Shown here: piece after piece, positions 16,229 to 24,937 of the stretch
How positions within the stretch are numbered: position 1 is the stretch's first letter
Layout of the letters: every line of letters begins with the position of its first letter
Source: JBFFXF01 sp041569895
GTDB taxonomy: Bacteria > Planctomycetota > UBA8108 > JACQVS01
Direction: 5' to 3'
DNA length: 35,764 nt
NCBI GenBank assembly: GCA_041569895.1
Contig: JBFFXF010000039.1
Coordinates: 1 to 35,764 of the forward strand
Translations under genes and position numbers: made by a program
The notes under the pieces: generated by a model
Database searches by the model: none
What the model saw: the letters and a program-made list of their open reading frames with translations, nothing else
What the model was told of the DNA's origin: nothing

Positions 16229-18976
16229 ATGACCGTGCACGTCGCGTCGCGCCCGGGACCGATCGGGAGCGCCGCGCTGCTCGGGATGGTCTGCGTCCTG
16301 CTCCTGGCTGCCGACGCGATCGCGGTGGCCCAGCAACGCGCCGCCGTGGTGGAGGACATCAATCCCTTCGGCCGCTTCCTCACTCTCGGCGACTCGACCG
16401 CGCTCGGCGATCGCGTGTTCGTCGCCGCCAATGATGGCGCCACCGGCTCGGAGCTCTGGGTGGTCGAGGGCGAGCCACCCGCAATCAGGCCGTTCATCGA
16501 GCTGCGCGCCGGCCCGGCCGGCTCCGCTCCGGCGGAGCTCATCACATCGGGTGACGTCTTTTACTTCGCCGCCGACGACGGCGAGCGCGGCGAGGAGCTC
16601 TGGAAGAGTGACGGCACCGCCGACGGGACCGCGCTCGTGAAGGACATCCGCGAGGGCGCGGCGGGATCCGGGCCGGCCCATCTCGCGGTTCACGATGGAC
16701 TGCTCTACTTCTCCGCCGACGATGGCGCACGGGGCCGCGAGGTCTGGGTGAGCGACGGCACGCCGGAGGGCACGGCGCTGCTCGCGGACCTCCGACCCGG
16801 CGCCGCGGGGTCCGATCCGGCGGATCTCGTCGCGTCGGCGGGGCAGCTCATGGTCAGCGCGGACGACGGCGTCGCGGGGCGCGAGCTGTGGGTGCTCGAG
16901 ATCGGGAACGGCGCCCCGCCTCGACTCGAGGATCTCCGCGAGGGGCCCTCGGGCTCGGACCCGCGCGAGCTGACGCTCGTCCACGACACGCTCTTCTTCA
17001 CCGCCGAGACCGACGCCGACGGGCGCGAGCTCTGGCGGCGAACCGGGCTCGGTGAGGCCGCGGTCTTCATCGACATCGCGCCGGGTCCGGAGAGCTCCGC
17101 TCCCGCCGACCTGGCGGCCGTCGACGGCGTGCTCTTCTTCAGCGCCGACGACGGCATGAGCGGTCGCGAGCTCTGGTCGACCGGCACCGGGGGCGCGCTC
17201 GCGCGGCTCGTCACCGACATCCTCCCGGGCCCGACCGGCTCGTCACCGTCGTCGATCACGCCTCTCGGGACGCGCGTCTTCTTCCAGGCTCGCGACGAGA
17301 CCCGCGGCGCCGAGTTGTGGGTCTCCGATGACACGCCCGGGGGCACGCGGCTCGTCAAGGACCTGCGTCCGGGTCGCCTCGGCTCCGCTCCGACGAATCT
17401 GCTGGCGCTGGGAGAGCGCCTCTTCCTGATCGCGGAGGACGGCATCAACGGCCGTCAGCCATGGATCAGCGACGGCACCGAGGAGGGCACGGCGCGCGTG
17501 CGCGTCGCTCCGGGGATTCCGACGCAGTCGTCGAATCCGCGTTCGCCGGTCGAGCTCGACGGCGACCTTCACTTCGGCGTCTTCGACGGGCTGTGGCGCA
17601 CCGACGGGACGTCCGCGGGCACGGTCAAGCTGCGCGAGCTCTTCTTCGGCGGCGGCGCCGGAGGCTTCACCGGCTTCATCCTCCGCGTCGACGGCATGCT
17701 GCTCCTCGGCGCGCAGACGCCGCAGGAGGGCTTCGAGCTCTGGTCGAGCGACGGCACGACCGAGGGCACGATGATGGTGAAGGACATCTTCCCCGGACCG
17801 TCGAGCTCGAACGCCTCCGAGGCCGTGCTGGCGGGACGCACCGTTTTCTTCAGGGCCGACAACGGCACGGTGGGGCAGGAGCTCTGGCGCAGCGACGGCA
17901 CTCCGGGCGGCACGCGGCTCGTCGAGGACATCCTCCCCGGTCCGGTCTCCTCCGCGCCGGTCTTCCTGACCGCGCTCGGAGACAGCGTCCTCTTCAGTGC
18001 CGACGACGGCGAGCGCGGCCAGGAGCTCTGGATCGGCGACGACGACGGCGCGAGTCTCGTTCGCGACATCTTCCCGGGCGCCGAGGGTTCCGTGCCGAGC
18101 TCGCTGACGGTGGTCGGTGACGTCGTGTTCTTCAGCGCCGACGACGGCGAGCACGGGGCCGAGCTGTGGCGCAGCGACGGCACCGCGGATGGAACGGTCC
18201 TCGTCAGGGACATCTTCCCCGGTCCCGACGGCTCGATCCCGGACGCGCTGGCCGCCGCCGGTGACGCGCTCTACTTCAGCGCCGACGACGGCGTCCACGG
18301 CGCGGAGATCTGGCGCAGCGATGGAACCGAGAGCGGCACGGTTCTCCTCGCGGACGTCTTTCCGGGACCGGGGAGCTCGTTTCCCGGGCTTCCCGTCGCG
18401 GCGGGTTCGACGATCTACTTCAGCGCGGGTGACGAGGACCGCGGCGTCGAGCTCTGGCGCACCGACGGCACCCCCGGCGGAACCGCGCTCCACGCGGACA
18501 TCGCTCCCGGCTTCCTCGGCTCGTTTCCCGAGGCGCTCCTCGCGGTCGACGGCAGGCTCTTCTTCAGCGCCGACGATGGCGTCAACGGCGCCGAGCTCTG
18601 GACCACGGTCGACGCCGCGGGCGGAACCGAGCTGGTGCAGGACCTCGCCTCCGGTCCCGCTGGCTCCCGGCCGGCACCGCTCGCCGTCGTCGGAGACACG
18701 CTGTACGTCGCGGCCGATCACCCGGTCGACGGACGCGAGCTCTGGGCGATGACGCTCGAGCGCGGCGGTCTGCGCGGCGACGTCGACGGCGATGGAAAGC
18801 GCAACGTCACGGACGCCGTCGTGCTCCTCGTCTGTCTCTTTCGCGGCGGCGACTGCGATGAGGGCTGTCGGTCGGACGCGGACCGGGACGGCGCGCGCAG
18901 CGTCGCCGATGCGATCTTCCTCCTCAATTACCTGTTTCGCAGCGGCCCCGCTCCGGGACGCTGCCCGCCGTCGTGA
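16229..18976 (+). CDS. ELWxxDGT repeat protein, secreted, dockerin-like C-terminus
   Basis: This 915-residue protein has a signal peptide (SAALLGMVCVLLLAADAIAV, then AQQ). It consists of about 17 units of roughly 48 residues, each with a strand like (L/V)FFSADDG, then xGxELWxSDGTxxGT and LVKDIxPGPxxSxP. Clear units include EELWKSDGTADGT, REVWVSDGTPEGT, AELWRSDGTADGT and VELWRTDGTPGGT; several are degenerate (RELWVLEIG, QELWIGDD). This is the known ELWxxDGT family, probably a repeat propeller or solenoid on the cell surface; no activity is established. A dockerin-like pair ends the protein (RGDVDGDGKRNVTDAVVLLV; DADRDGARSVADAIFLLNYL), but the tail stops at PAPGRCPPS, without the CG...C...C ending of the six other dockerin proteins here. 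No clear ribosome site is visible; translation may be coupled to the gene ending at 16203. Confidence 0.87.
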   Translation: MTVHVASRPGPIGSAALLGMVCVLLLAADAIAVAQQRAAVVEDINPFGRFLTLGDSTALGDRVFVAANDGATGSELWVVEGEPPAIRPFIELRAGPAGSAPAELITSGDVFYFAADDGERGEELWKSDGTADGTALVKDIREGAAGSGPAHLAVHDGLLYFSADDGARGREVWVSDGTPEGTALLADLRPGAAGSDPADLVASAGQLMVSADDGVAGRELWVLEIGNGAPPRLEDLREGPSGSDPRELTLVHDTLFFTAETDADGRELWRRTGLGEAAVFIDIAPGPESSAPADLAAVDGVLFFSADDGMSGRELWSTGTGGALARLVTDILPGPTGSSPSSITPLGTRVFFQARDETRGAELWVSDDTPGGTRLVKDLRPGRLGSAPTNLLALGERLFLIAEDGINGRQPWISDGTEEGTARVRVAPGIPTQSSNPRSPVELDGDLHFGVFDGLWRTDGTSAGTVKLRELFFGGGAGGFTGFILRVDGMLLLGAQTPQEGFELWSSDGTTEGTMMVKDIFPGPSSSNASEAVLAGRTVFFRADNGTVGQELWRSDGTPGGTRLVEDILPGPVSSAPVFLTALGDSVLFSADDGERGQELWIGDDDGASLVRDIFPGAEGSVPSSLTVVGDVVFFSADDGEHGAELWRSDGTADGTVLVRDIFPGPDGSIPDALAAAGDALYFSADDGVHGAEIWRSDGTESGTVLLADVFPGPGSSFPGLPVAAGSTIYFSAGDEDRGVELWRTDGTPGGTALHADIAPGFLGSFPEALLAVDGRLFFSADDGVNGAELWTTVDAAGGTELVQDLASGPAGSRPAPLAVVGDTLYVAADHPVDGRELWAMTLERGGLRGDVDGDGKRNVTDAVVLLVCLFRGGDCDEGCRSDADRDGARSVADAIFLLNYLFRSGPAPGRCPPS

Positions 18977-19064
18977 CGGGCGTGACGGGGGATTTGCTGG
19001 ACCGGCGGAGGCGTAAGCGCTACCCTCCGGTCATCCGATCAGTTTCCCCGGTGAGAGAGAAACC

Positions 19065-21521
19065 ATGACCATCCAGCGTCCCGGTCTCGTGCTGTGGTGT
19101 CTCGTGTGTCTGTCCGGTCCCCTGCTTGCGCGCGGTGACGGCACGTTCGTCTCGCCGTTCGTCATCACCAACGCGGGACGGCCCGGCCCCGCGACCGTCC
19201 ACGCCGGCGACCTGAACGACGACGGCAAGCTCGACCTCGTCACCGCGAATGGCTCGCCGAGGATCCTGGTCTACTTCCAGAGCCCGTCGAGTCGCGAGGA
19301 ATGGAGACAGCTCCCGCTGCCGGTCGGCTCGCAGGTCTGGTTCGTGCGCGCGGCCGATTTCAACGGCGACGGGCTCGACGACATCATCGCCTCGGACATC
19401 AGCGCCACGGCCTTCTTCATCGAGAGCTTGCCGGGGGACCGCTTCAACCGGCCGAAGGCGATTCCGGAGGCCCGCGGAGCGCGGTGGTCGGCGATCGGCG
19501 ACTGGAACAACGACGGCAATCTCGACTTCGCCACCGCGAACATCTCGGCGGCCGATCTGACGGTCTTCCTCGGCGACGGCGCCGGCGGATTCGAGTTCAG
19601 CCAGAGGCTCCCGGGCTCGCGCGAGCACACGCTCGAATCGCTCGACTACGACGCCGACGGCAACATGGACCTCTTCCTGGGCACCGGGCTCACGGGGATC
19701 TGGGCGTACCAGGGCCTCGGCGATGGCACCTTCGAACTGCGGAATCAGTTCGAGCACATGGGCTGCGTGGAGTACCTCGCCGAGGTCGGTCACTTCGCCG
19801 ACGGGGAGTACATCCTGCACGGCGACCTCAACAACGACGGCAGGGGCGACCTCTCGCCGACCTGCGTCGAGACCACCAGCGTCTCGGCGGGGATCAGTCT
19901 CGGCGACGCGACCTTCGAGGAGACGCTCGAGACGCTCGCCGGGCCTGGCGTCGACTCGACGGCGATCGCCGACCTGAGCCGCGATGGAAACCCCGACCTC
20001 GCCATCGCCTCGAAGGGCTCGACGACGCTGCTGGTGCACCTCGGAAAGGGCGACGGGCATTTCGAGCCGGAGCCGGTGGAGTTCGCGCCGACGGGGAACA
20101 CGCCGGTCTTTCTGGTCGTGCGCGACCTCGACGGCGACGGGTTCCTCGACGTCGTCTCAGCCGACAACCTCTCCTCGACCCTGACCATCTTCTGGGGGAG
20201 TGACGGCGATCGCTTTCTCGAGTCGACGACGACGATCTCGGGATACGACGCCGCGAAGTCGATGGCGACGGCCGATCTCGATGGAGACCTGTCGCCGGAT
20301 CTCTTCTTCCCGCGGTCCGATCGGCCGGAGATCCAGGTCTACCTCGGGCCGGGCAAGGCCGTCCCGTCGGCGCCCTCGCGCGTCATCCGCACCGAGAACA
20401 CCTTCACGCTTCTCGAGACCGTGGACCTCGACGGCGACGGCACGCCCGATCTGGCGGGCGCCGATCCGATCACCGGCAAGGCGCTCGTCGCCCTCCTCGA
20501 TGGTGAGGGCGCTGTCCGCGGCGAGGTCGCTCTCGAGGCCGGCATCGCGCCGTCGTCCGTGGAGGTCGGCGCCCTCGATGAGGGCTCGACGCCGGACATC
20601 GCGGTGCCGTGCAAGGGGTCGAGCCATATCGCCGTCTTCGTGGCGGGGGAGCCCGGGGTGTACGGGCGGGCGCGGATCGTGCCGACGGTGCGCAGGCCGA
20701 ACGCCGCCGCCATCGGAGACTTCGATGGAGACCAGCGCGCCGACCTCGCCGTCATTGCGGACACCGAGGTCGCGGTGCACTTCGGCCGCGGCGGCGGAGA
20801 CTTCGGGCCCGCGGTCGTCATCGCGAGCGACACGACGAAGGCGTTCAGGGACGTCGCCGCCGGCGATCTCGACGGCGACGGGCGCCTCGACGTCCTGGTC
20901 ACCGAGTCGAGCACGCTGAGCGTCCTCTTCCTCGGCGGCCTCGGCAACCGCGAGTTCGGCGAGCCGGTGTCGATCAAGCTGCGCGGCGAGCCCGGCAGCG
21001 TCGTTCCCGCGGACCTCGACGAGGACGGCCGGCTCGACCTCACCATCTCGAGCCCGAGCGGCAGATCCGCGGCGGTCCTCCTCAACCGGGGAGGCCTCGA
21101 GTTCCGCAGCGCGGTCTACGGGCTCGGCATCGTCCCGGTGGCGCATCGCGTCGTCGACCTCGACGGCGACGGGGCGATGGATCTGGTCGCCTTCTCGGCC
21201 ACTTCCGCGACGGTGCTTTCCGGGCGCGTCGACGACTCCCCGGAGCCGCGCTTCCGCCGCGGTGACGTCAGCGGGGACGGAGCGCTCGCCATCAACGACG
21301 CCATCGTCGTCCTGCAGTTCCTCTTCCTCGGTGGAGCGGCGCTCGGCTGTGACGACGCCGCGGACGCCGACGACGACGGCAGCGTCAAGATCACCGACCC
21401 GATCGCCATCCTGTCGCACCTCTTCCTGGGCGCGAGCGCGCTGCCGCCGCCCGGACCGGCGGAGTGCGGCGAGGACACGACCGAGGACGGGCTCGGCTGC
21501 GAATCTGGCTGCCCGGAATAA
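19065..21521 (+). CDS. secreted FG-GAP/VCBS beta-propeller protein with dockerin-like C-terminus (type A, second copy)
   Basis: This 818-residue protein has a signal peptide (LVLWCLVCLSGPLLARGDG). It is collinear with the 7539-9986 protein: VHAGDLNDDGKLDL, DWNNDGNLDF, SREHTLESLDYDADGNMDL, then 14 calcium loops in all, including a degenerate tenth (ALDEGSTPDI) at the same place as HFDDGPTMDI in the other copy. The C-terminus is RRGDVSGDGALAINDAIVVL and DADDDGSVKITDPIAILSHL, with a tail PPPGPAECGEDTTEDGLGC and a final Cys. Shared degenerate positions argue for whole-gene duplication rather than independent assembly. The role is unknown beyond being an exported calcium-binding propeller. It starts 88 bases after the ELWxxDGT gene, at an ATG preceded by a purine-rich GTGAGAGAGAAA stretch, and is followed after 14 bases by its type B partner. 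Confidence 0.88.
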   Translation: MTIQRPGLVLWCLVCLSGPLLARGDGTFVSPFVITNAGRPGPATVHAGDLNDDGKLDLVTANGSPRILVYFQSPSSREEWRQLPLPVGSQVWFVRAADFNGDGLDDIIASDISATAFFIESLPGDRFNRPKAIPEARGARWSAIGDWNNDGNLDFATANISAADLTVFLGDGAGGFEFSQRLPGSREHTLESLDYDADGNMDLFLGTGLTGIWAYQGLGDGTFELRNQFEHMGCVEYLAEVGHFADGEYILHGDLNNDGRGDLSPTCVETTSVSAGISLGDATFEETLETLAGPGVDSTAIADLSRDGNPDLAIASKGSTTLLVHLGKGDGHFEPEPVEFAPTGNTPVFLVVRDLDGDGFLDVVSADNLSSTLTIFWGSDGDRFLESTTTISGYDAAKSMATADLDGDLSPDLFFPRSDRPEIQVYLGPGKAVPSAPSRVIRTENTFTLLETVDLDGDGTPDLAGADPITGKALVALLDGEGAVRGEVALEAGIAPSSVEVGALDEGSTPDIAVPCKGSSHIAVFVAGEPGVYGRARIVPTVRRPNAAAIGDFDGDQRADLAVIADTEVAVHFGRGGGDFGPAVVIASDTTKAFRDVAAGDLDGDGRLDVLVTESSTLSVLFLGGLGNREFGEPVSIKLRGEPGSVVPADLDEDGRLDLTISSPSGRSAAVLLNRGGLEFRSAVYGLGIVPVAHRVVDLDGDGAMDLVAFSATSATVLSGRVDDSPEPRFRRGDVSGDGALAINDAIVVLQFLFLGGAALGCDDAADADDDGSVKITDPIAILSHLFLGASALPPPGPAECGEDTTEDGLGCESGCPE

Positions 21522-21535
21522 AGTGAGGCAACGCG

Positions 21536-24226
21536 GTGGACCGGCGTCCCGCCCTTTCCTGTTTCCTGCTCGGCGTGGCGCTGGCCGCCCCGGTTGTCCC
21601 CGCGGCGACCGCTTCCGCCGCCGACTGCAACGGGAACGCGATCATCGACCTGGAGGAGATCGCCAGCGGAACGAGCGCGGACTGCAACGACGACGGCATC
21701 CCCGACGAGTGCCAGACCGAGAATCGCGACTGCAACCGCAACGGCATCCTCGACGTCTGCGACCTGCTGACCGGCTCGAGCCCCGACTGCAACGAGAACG
21801 GTGTTCCGGACGAGTGTGACGTCCACACCGTCGCGGTGTTCCCCGCGCCGGTGACGTACGCGGTCGAGCAGAGCCCCTTCTCGATCCCGGTCGCCGATTT
21901 CGACGGGGACGGCGACGTCGATCTCGCCACGGCGAACCGGGGCTCGGGGAGCATCTCCGTGCTCTCCAACCGCGGCGACGGAAGCTTCAACACCCCGGTG
22001 AGCTATCCCGTCGGCAGCGCGCCGCAGGCGATGCAGGCCATCGACGTCGATGGCGACCGCGCGGTCGACGTCGTGGTGGGCAACCGCACCTCGGACGATG
22101 CTTCGATCCTCTACAACCGGGGCGACGGCACCTTCGAGGACGCCGTCTCGCTCCAGACCGGCTCGTCGCCGATCTCCGTCGCGGGGGGCGACATCGACGG
22201 AGACGGCGACGTCGATCTCGCCATCGCCAACTGGGGCTCGGCGAGCATCTCGATCTTCCTCAACCGCGGGGAGCGAAGCTTCGACACGCCGCCGGCGCTC
22301 GCCGTCGACGCCGAGCCGATCACCGTGACGCTCTTCGACCTCGACGGCGACCGGGACCTGGACATGATCGTCACCGTCCAGTCGAGCGGCAAGGTCGCCG
22401 TGCTCGCGGGCGACGGGCAGGCGGGTTTCACGCCGGCGTGGGACATGCGCATCAGCGACGAGCCGTTCAGCGTCACCGCCGCCGACCTCGACGGCGACGG
22501 CGTTCTCGACCTCGCGGTGACGTCGCACGGCGCCAACACGGTGACGACGCTCATCAGCGACGGGCGGGGAATGCTGTCGTTCGGTCAGCGCAGGGACTAC
22601 GACGTCGGCGACACGCCGTCGACGGTCATCGCCGGTGATCTCGACGGCGACCGGGACCTCGACCTCGTCACCTCGAACGAGTTCTCGAACAACGTCTCCG
22701 TGCTTCTCAACCGCGGTGACGGCGTGTTCGACGAGGCGCGGGGGTACTCGGTCGGCGCCATCGACGCCAACGCCGTGTCGGCGACCGACGTCGATCTCGA
22801 CGGCGACCTCGACCTGGTGACCTCGAACGAGCTCGCCAACAACGTCTCGGTGCTCGAAAACATCGGCGGCGGGCGCTTCTTCTCGGACGTCATGGTGCCC
22901 ATCCCGGGCAACCCGTCCTTCGTGCGCGGCGCGGACCTCGAGCCCGACGGCGACATCGACCTCGTCGTCGTGCAGCGGGCCGCCGGCTCGATGCTCGTCT
23001 TGCTGAACAACGGGCGCGGCGCGTTCCGCGCCGGACCGGGTCTGGCGATCGGCGCGCGGCCAACGGCCGTGCACGCCGGAGACCTCGACGGCGATCGGCG
23101 CGTCGACCTGGCGGCCGCGGACGCGGAGACCGGCACGCTGTCGCTCTTCTTTCAGAGACGGGACGGCTCGTTCGCCGGGGCGCGCACGGTCCCGGCCGGC
23201 GAGGAGCCCACCGCGATCGCCGCCGCCGACGTCGACGGGGACCGGCGCGTCGACCTCATCGTCGCGGGCGGCTCGGTCTTCGGGGGCAGCTCGGGCGTCT
23301 GGCTGCTGACGGGACTCGGCGCCGGGGCGTTCTCCGAGCCGCTCCTGATCGCCGAGGGCTCGCTGCCGAGCTCGCTGGTCGCCGCCGATTTCGATCGGGA
23401 CGGGGCCGCGGACCTCGCCGTCACCAACGAGCTCTCGGGCGAGCTCTCCGTCTTTCTCAACGACGGCCGGGGCCGATTCGGCGAGCCCGAGAACCACGAG
23501 GCGGGCGCCGCGCCGACCGACGTGCGCGCCGGCGACCTCGACGGTGACGGTTTCCCCGACCTCGCGGTCGCGGACGCGGCCGCAGGCATCATCACCGTGC
23601 TGCTCAACCGCGGTGACGGCAGCCTCGAGGAGGCCGGGCGACACGACGGCTCGGGCGCCTCGATCGAGGCCCTCGATGTGGACGGCGATGACGACCTCGA
23701 CCTGGCCACCGGCAGCCTGCGCGTCTTCCTGAACGAGGGGGACGGCACGTACGAGGATCCGCTCTCCTTCACGCTCGGCGGCAACGCGTTCTCGACCTTC
23801 GCCGCCGATCTCGACGGCGACGGCGACGCCGACCTGGCCACGGCGACCGGCACCGTGCTGTCGCTGCGATTCAACCTCAGCGCGAGCGCCTTCAGCGCCG
23901 ACGAGAACGGCGACTCCGTCCCCGACGAGTGCTTCGCCGTCTTCCGCCGCGGCGATGCGAACGACGACGGCATGGTCGACCTCTCGGACGCGCTCCGCAT
24001 CCTCGATCACCTCTTCCGCGGCGCCCCCGGGCTGCCGTGCAGGGAGGCCGCCAACGCGAACGACGACGGCCGCATCAACATCACGGACGCCATCGCGATC
24101 CTCAACTTCCTCGTCCTGGGAGGCCCCGCGCCACCACCCCCGGGCCCCACGGACTGCGGCCCCGACCCGCGCGCAGCAGTCAGCAACCTGGGCTGCGTCA
24201 GCGCAGCGACGTGCGGCCATCCTTGA
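21536..24226 (+). CDS. secreted TSP3-repeat plus FG-GAP propeller protein with dockerin-like C-terminus (type B, second copy)
   Basis: This 896-residue protein starts at a GTG 14 bases after the previous stop, with GAGG 7 bases before it, so the pair is almost certainly co-transcribed. The signal peptide is LSCFLLGVALAAPVVPAATA. TSP3-like repeats follow (DCNGNAIIDLEE, DCNDDGIPDEC, DCNRNGILDVCD, DCNENGVPDECD), then 14 FG-GAP/VCBS loops (DFDGDGDVDL to DLDGDGDADL), a further TSP3-like unit (DENGDSVPDEC), and a dockerin-like pair (RRGDANDDGMVDLSDALRIL; NANDDGRINITDAIAILNFL) with tail PPPPGPTDCGPDP ending in spaced cysteines. It is collinear with 13441-16203: the segment after the TSP3 repeats (APVTYAVEQSPFSIPVADFD against APTTYAVDVSPFSIPAIDLD) is plainly homologous. 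Likely a surface or matrix protein; ligand unknown. Confidence 0.88.
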   Translation: MDRRPALSCFLLGVALAAPVVPAATASAADCNGNAIIDLEEIASGTSADCNDDGIPDECQTENRDCNRNGILDVCDLLTGSSPDCNENGVPDECDVHTVAVFPAPVTYAVEQSPFSIPVADFDGDGDVDLATANRGSGSISVLSNRGDGSFNTPVSYPVGSAPQAMQAIDVDGDRAVDVVVGNRTSDDASILYNRGDGTFEDAVSLQTGSSPISVAGGDIDGDGDVDLAIANWGSASISIFLNRGERSFDTPPALAVDAEPITVTLFDLDGDRDLDMIVTVQSSGKVAVLAGDGQAGFTPAWDMRISDEPFSVTAADLDGDGVLDLAVTSHGANTVTTLISDGRGMLSFGQRRDYDVGDTPSTVIAGDLDGDRDLDLVTSNEFSNNVSVLLNRGDGVFDEARGYSVGAIDANAVSATDVDLDGDLDLVTSNELANNVSVLENIGGGRFFSDVMVPIPGNPSFVRGADLEPDGDIDLVVVQRAAGSMLVLLNNGRGAFRAGPGLAIGARPTAVHAGDLDGDRRVDLAAADAETGTLSLFFQRRDGSFAGARTVPAGEEPTAIAAADVDGDRRVDLIVAGGSVFGGSSGVWLLTGLGAGAFSEPLLIAEGSLPSSLVAADFDRDGAADLAVTNELSGELSVFLNDGRGRFGEPENHEAGAAPTDVRAGDLDGDGFPDLAVADAAAGIITVLLNRGDGSLEEAGRHDGSGASIEALDVDGDDDLDLATGSLRVFLNEGDGTYEDPLSFTLGGNAFSTFAADLDGDGDADLATATGTVLSLRFNLSASAFSADENGDSVPDECFAVFRRGDANDDGMVDLSDALRILDHLFRGAPGLPCREAANANDDGRINITDAIAILNFLVLGGPAPPPPGPTDCGPDPRAAVSNLGCVSAATCGHP

Positions 24227-24232
24227 TATGCC

Positions 24233-24262
24233 CCGACCACTGTCCCGGTCCCGGCCCCAACC
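24233..24262 (+). repeat. short C/G-rich GTCCCGGTCCCGG tract
   Basis: TGTCCCGGTCCCGGCCCCAA lies just downstream of the stop at 24226. It matches tracts near 3984-4010 and 30789-30833. Confidence 0.55.
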
Positions 24263-24283
24263 GGCCAGGGGAGGGCTGAAATC

Positions 24284-24317
24284 TGCCATTGAATCCTGCC
24301 ATGGAATGTGTCATACT
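24284..24317 (+). promoter_or_regulatory. promoter with direct-repeat operator candidate for the toxin-antitoxin pair
   Basis: TTGAAT (24289-24294), 17 bases, CATACT (24312-24317), then 10 bases to the ATG at 24328, so the leader would be only a few bases. TGCCATTGAAT (24284-24294) and TGCCATGGAAT (24297-24307) are direct repeats 13 bases apart that cover the -35 and spacer. They could bind the ribbon-helix-helix antitoxin (inference). Confidence 0.45.
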
Positions 24318-24327
24318 TTTTGCAGCC

Positions 24328-24594
24328 ATGAACCATCAAAACCTGCACGTCCCGCTGCCCGCGGATCTTCACTCGGAGCTTCGGGCGGAGTCGGAGCGAT
24401 CTGGCCAGCCGTTGACCGAGCTGGCTCGCGAGGCGATCCGGGCGCTTCTCAGGAAGCGCAAGCGCGACTGCATCCACCGCGACATCGCCGCCTACGCCGC
24501 GACGGTAGCCGGTGTGGACGATCTCGATCCGGCGCTCGAAGAGGCCTCGGCCGAGCACCTGATCGAAGTGGACGCGGAGAATGAAGCGGGGTGA
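24328..24594 (+). CDS. ribbon-helix-helix antitoxin of a MazEF-like pair
   Basis: This 88-residue protein has an N-terminal ribbon-helix-helix pattern: the strand NLHVPLPADLHSEL, then helices ELRAESERSGQPLTELARE and AIRALLRKRKR. The family binds operator DNA as a dimer through the strand. The acidic C-terminal part (VDDLDPALEEASAEHLIEVD) would wrap and neutralise the toxin. The gene overlaps the toxin gene by 14 bases (24581-24594), the usual translational coupling. The ATG at 24328 is chosen because it begins right at the strand; an upstream in-frame ATG at 24301 would add an unrelated stretch (MECVILFAA) and overlap the promoter. Autoregulation is likely from the direct repeats upstream. 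Confidence 0.82.
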   Translation: MNHQNLHVPLPADLHSELRAESERSGQPLTELAREAIRALLRKRKRDCIHRDIAAYAATVAGVDDLDPALEEASAEHLIEVDAENEAG

Positions 24595-24937
24595 GCTTTG
24601 GCTCGCGGACCTTCGGCCCCGCTCGGGTGCAGAGCAGCGGGGCGTTCGCCCGGTCATCGTGGTTTCACATGACGGCTTCAACACGACGCCGGGTTGGCGT
24701 TCCGTGATCGTGGTTCCCGTTTCTACCTCGGGAAAGCAGGCTGCTCGCGGGCCCACGGCGGTGCCGCTCGTCAAGGGTACCGGGGGCCTCCGCAAGGACA
24801 GCGTGGCGCTGTGCCATCAGGTGACCACCCTCGACAGGGCGAAGCTCACTCAGCGCATCGGCTCTCTCAACTCCGATGAAATGACGCGTCTGGAGGAGGG
24901 GATCAAGGCGGCGCTGGATCTCAGCGAGGGCACATGA
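24581..24937 (+). CDS. mazF: MazF/PemK-family toxin endoribonuclease
   Basis: This 118-residue protein has the family length and pattern: N-terminal MKRGELWLADLRPRSGAEQ, then GVRPVIVVSHDGFN, VIVVPVSTSG in the central sheet, and GLRKDSVALCHQVTTLDRAK towards the C-terminus. MazF toxins cut single-stranded mRNA at short sequences; the conserved Arg of RPVIVVS and the Thr/Ser of PVSTS correspond to the active site in the family. Cleavage specificity cannot be read from the sequence. It is encoded directly after and overlapping its antitoxin. The 95 bases between its stop and the convergent nuclease gene hold no gene or clear terminator. Such pairs are often mobile; GC content here is not obviously different from the flanks. 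Confidence 0.9.
   Translation: MKRGELWLADLRPRSGAEQRGVRPVIVVSHDGFNTTPGWRSVIVVPVSTSGKQAARGPTAVPLVKGTGGLRKDSVALCHQVTTLDRAKLTQRIGSLNSDEMTRLEEGIKAALDLSEGT

Noticed and set aside
19001..19031. Inverted repeat around CGGAGG/CCTCCG between the ELWxxDGT gene and the next gene, as a terminator
   Set aside because: The stem is short and interrupted and no T-run follows. It is too weak to call.
24581..24937. Toxin-antitoxin pair as proof of a genomic island
   Set aside because: GC content and codon use match the neighbours, and no integrase, tRNA or flanking repeat is visible next to it.
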